Shown piece after piece: positions 6,863-7,772 of a DNA stretch of 7,772 bases (within the stretch, counting starts at the first letter, position 1; every line of letters starts with the position of its first letter). The notes below the pieces were generated by a model. That model had not been told where the DNA came from. It did no database searches and saw only the letters and a list, made by a program, of their open reading frames with translations. This stretch comes from JAWOJF01 sp046481785 (lineage in GTDB: Bacteria; Bacteroidota; Ignavibacteria; Ignavibacteriales; Ignavibacteriaceae): positions 1-7,772 of the forward strand of contig JAWOJF010000341.1 in assembly GCA_046481785.1 (NCBI GenBank), in the 5' to 3' direction. Position numbers and translations under genes: made by a program.

Positions 6863-6911
6863 CGGGGCGTCTGAGTACGATAACCCGGCCTCTGAGCACG
6901 ATAACCCGGCT
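6863..6911 (+). repeat. REP-like copy 4, truncated, with a 21-bp tandem duplication of its tail
   Basis: GGGGCGTCT (6863-6871) is the right arm of the REP-like element without its left arm. Its flank is duplicated: the 21-base unit at 6870-6890 recurs at 6891-6911 with two differences (T/C at the seventh base, C/T at the last). Each unit reads TCTGAG(T/C)ACGATAACCCGG plus a final C(C/T). Confidence 0.65.
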
Positions 6912-6987
6912 CTGGAAATATTCTTTTTTTGTGAAGCCCGCATTATGGCTGCATTTCTAAATAATCTTTTTTCGTATTTTAGGTTTA

Positions 6988-7020
6988 TTCGTTCTCAGAC
7001 GCCCCGCGGGGCGTCTCTAC
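6988..7020 (-). repeat. REP-like element copy 5 (intact, inverted)
   Basis: On the minus strand GTAG (7020-7017) precedes the same perfect 20-base palindrome as copy 2 (7016-6997), followed by GAGAACGAA. It is inverted relative to copies 2 and 3, so copies 3 and 5 form a BIME-like pair about 290 bases apart. The asymmetric flanks, GTAG on one side and GAG(T/A)A on the other, make the orientation unambiguous. Confidence 0.75.
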
Positions 7021-7039
7021 GCTCACATGATCAGAATAT

Positions 7040-7070
7040 GCGCTGGCGCGTCTGATAATAATAACTTAAT
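7040..7070 (+). repeat. REP-like element copy 6 (decayed)
   Basis: GCGCTGGCGCGTCTGATAA resembles the right half of the REP-like element, and the flank ATAACTTAA matches the flank of copy 1. The left arm is replaced by a short GCGC-TG-GCGC palindrome. Membership rests on CGTCTGA and ATAACTTAA only. Confidence 0.4.
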
Positions 7071-7098
7071 AAGGATGCTATAAGTAATCTTTAAAAAC

Positions 7099-7130
7099 AA
7101 AACAGCCGGCTTAATCCGGCCGGCTGTTTT
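7099..7130 (-). terminator. Intrinsic terminator of the T9SS-protein gene
   Basis: Perfect 12-bp arms AAAACAGCCGGC (7099-7110) and GCCGGCTGTTTT (7119-7130) enclose an 8-base loop. Read on the minus strand the hairpin ends in TTTT-G-TTTTT, a good U-tract. It starts 22 bases after the stop codon of the gene to its right. On the plus strand the stem ends in TTTT only, so activity in that direction would be weaker. Confidence 0.9.
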
Positions 7131-7152
7131 ACAAAAGAGAAGTTATAACAAA

Positions 7153-7772
7153 TTACTTGAGAAGCAGCATCTTCTTCTGAGTTTTGAAATCGCCTGCTTC
7201 AAGACTGTAGAAGTAAACGCCTGTAGCAAGATTCCTTGCATCAAACTGATAAGTATATCTGCCGGCGTTCATTTCAACGTTATTTAATAATGTAGCAACC
7301 TTCTGACCTAATATATTGTAGATTGTAAGACTTACATTAGACATCCTGCCTAAGTCAAATTCAATATTTGTCATTGGGTTAAACGGATTAGGATAGTTCT
7401 GTGAAAGCGCAAAACCTTCAGGTAATCCGGGACGCTCAAGTACACCGGTAACAAGGGTAAAGAAGTCAACTTTATCAACACCAATTCCGCCGCCTGTTGC
7501 ACGCAGCTCAATCTGGTTAGCACCGGCATTAAAGGTTAGGTTAGTAAAGTTCTGTGATTCCCATTCGCCTTCGGTAGCTTCAAGCGTTACCGAAGAAGCT
7601 AATGCAGAGTTCAGATAAAGTTCAAGATTTTGATCTGCCTCAGCAGTATAAGTTACAGCAAGAGCATATGTACCGCCAGCAGTACTTTCAAATGACACTG
7701 ATACGCTGCTGTTTGCATCAGGCATATTAACAAAGAACCAATCACTTGGTGGAGCAGGATCAGTATCATTAA
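7153..7772 (-). CDS. C-terminal part of a secreted T9SS cargo protein with a carbohydrate-binding-like module
   Basis: The frame is open to the right edge, so 205 residues of the C-terminus are visible and the start is outside the window; the ATG at 7725 is internal. Visible residues 1 to about 107 begin with a proline-rich linker (DPAPPSDW). A beta-sandwich-like stretch follows, with GGTYALAVTYTAEADQNLEL and FNAGANQIELRATGGGIGVDKVDFF, a pattern resembling CBM6/CBM35 modules that end in an N-x-I-x-L...(I/V)DK-hydrophobic strand. From about 118 comes a type IX secretion sorting domain: FALSQNYPNPFNP, then SLTIYNILGQKVATLL, then ATGVYFYSLEAGDFKTQKKMLLLK at the C-terminus. Such domains direct export across the outer membrane and are then often cleaved. 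Any catalytic domain lies upstream, so the substrate is unknown. The gene has its own terminator and appears unrelated in function to the dcw genes. Confidence 0.88.
   Translation of the reverse strand, partial: NDTDPAPPSDWFFVNMPDANSSVSVSFESTAGGTYALAVTYTAEADQNLELYLNSALASSVTLEATEGEWESQNFTNLTFNAGANQIELRATGGGIGVDKVDFFTLVTGVLERPGLPEGFALSQNYPNPFNPMTNIEFDLGRMSNVSLTIYNILGQKVATLLNNVEMNAGRYTYQFDARNLATGVYFYSLEAGDFKTQKKMLLLK

Larger units (their letters stand above)
6403..7152. other. Gene-free region between mraZ and the T9SS-protein gene
   Basis: I see no credible gene in these 750 bases. The part nearest mraZ (6403-6568) is AT-rich and holds the promoter and operator candidates. The middle (6569-7070) is a mosaic of GC-rich short palindromes and partial repeats, listed separately. 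The right end (7071-7152) holds a terminator and the short 3' flank of the T9SS-protein gene. The minus-strand open frame at 6383-6595 has a low-complexity, cysteine- and phenylalanine-rich translation with no family resemblance and overlaps the promoter. Confidence 0.75.

Noticed and set aside
6569..7070. Remnant of an insertion sequence or small RNA gene
   Set aside because: There is no transposase fragment, no pair of long terminal inverted repeats with target duplication, and no promoter plus terminator pair to support an RNA gene.

Overview
The window reads as the upstream half of a division and cell wall (dcw) cluster from a low-GC diderm of the Bacteroidota/Chlorobiota/Ignavibacteriota group. 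An Ignavibacteria-like organism is my best guess. Two things suggest this: the type IX secretion sorting domain at the right edge, with its SQNYPNPFNP signature, and the weak Shine-Dalgarno sequences throughout. The assignment is inference from sequence style, not from a marker gene search.

All genes lie on the minus strand, so transcription runs right to left. The order is mraZ, rsmH (mraW), an ftsL-like gene, ftsI (PBP with one PASTA domain), murE, then murF, which runs off the left edge. The first four genes overlap by 4, 4 and 8 bases and look translationally coupled. The coupling then breaks. The ftsI-murE gap (about 210 bases) is filled by 3.5 degenerate copies of a 49-50 bp repeat, and the murE-murF gap (61 bases) holds a small GC-rich palindrome. 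Together the genes cover transcriptional control (MraZ), 16S rRNA methylation (RsmH), the divisome subunit FtsL, septal transpeptidation (FtsI) and the stem-peptide ligases MurE and MurF, which make the UDP-MurNAc-pentapeptide precursor. The DNPR motif of MurE points to meso-diaminopimelate peptidoglycan.

Upstream of mraZ there is a plausible promoter with two TGGGN boxes spaced exactly 10 bp apart, the arrangement known for MraZ autoregulation in E. coli. Further right, 6569-7070 is a gene-free island of short palindromes: a REP-like family with GTAG at the foot of its hairpin, in both orientations, plus fragments of other palindromic families and a 21 bp direct duplication. The island ends at a strong intrinsic terminator (7099-7130), which belongs to a secreted protein gene at the right edge. 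That gene encodes the C-terminus of a T9SS cargo protein with a carbohydrate-binding-like beta-sandwich module.

I see no convincing undescribed multi-gene system here. The genes are ordinary core genes. The parts most worth a second look are the repeats between and upstream of them and the predicted MraZ operator.
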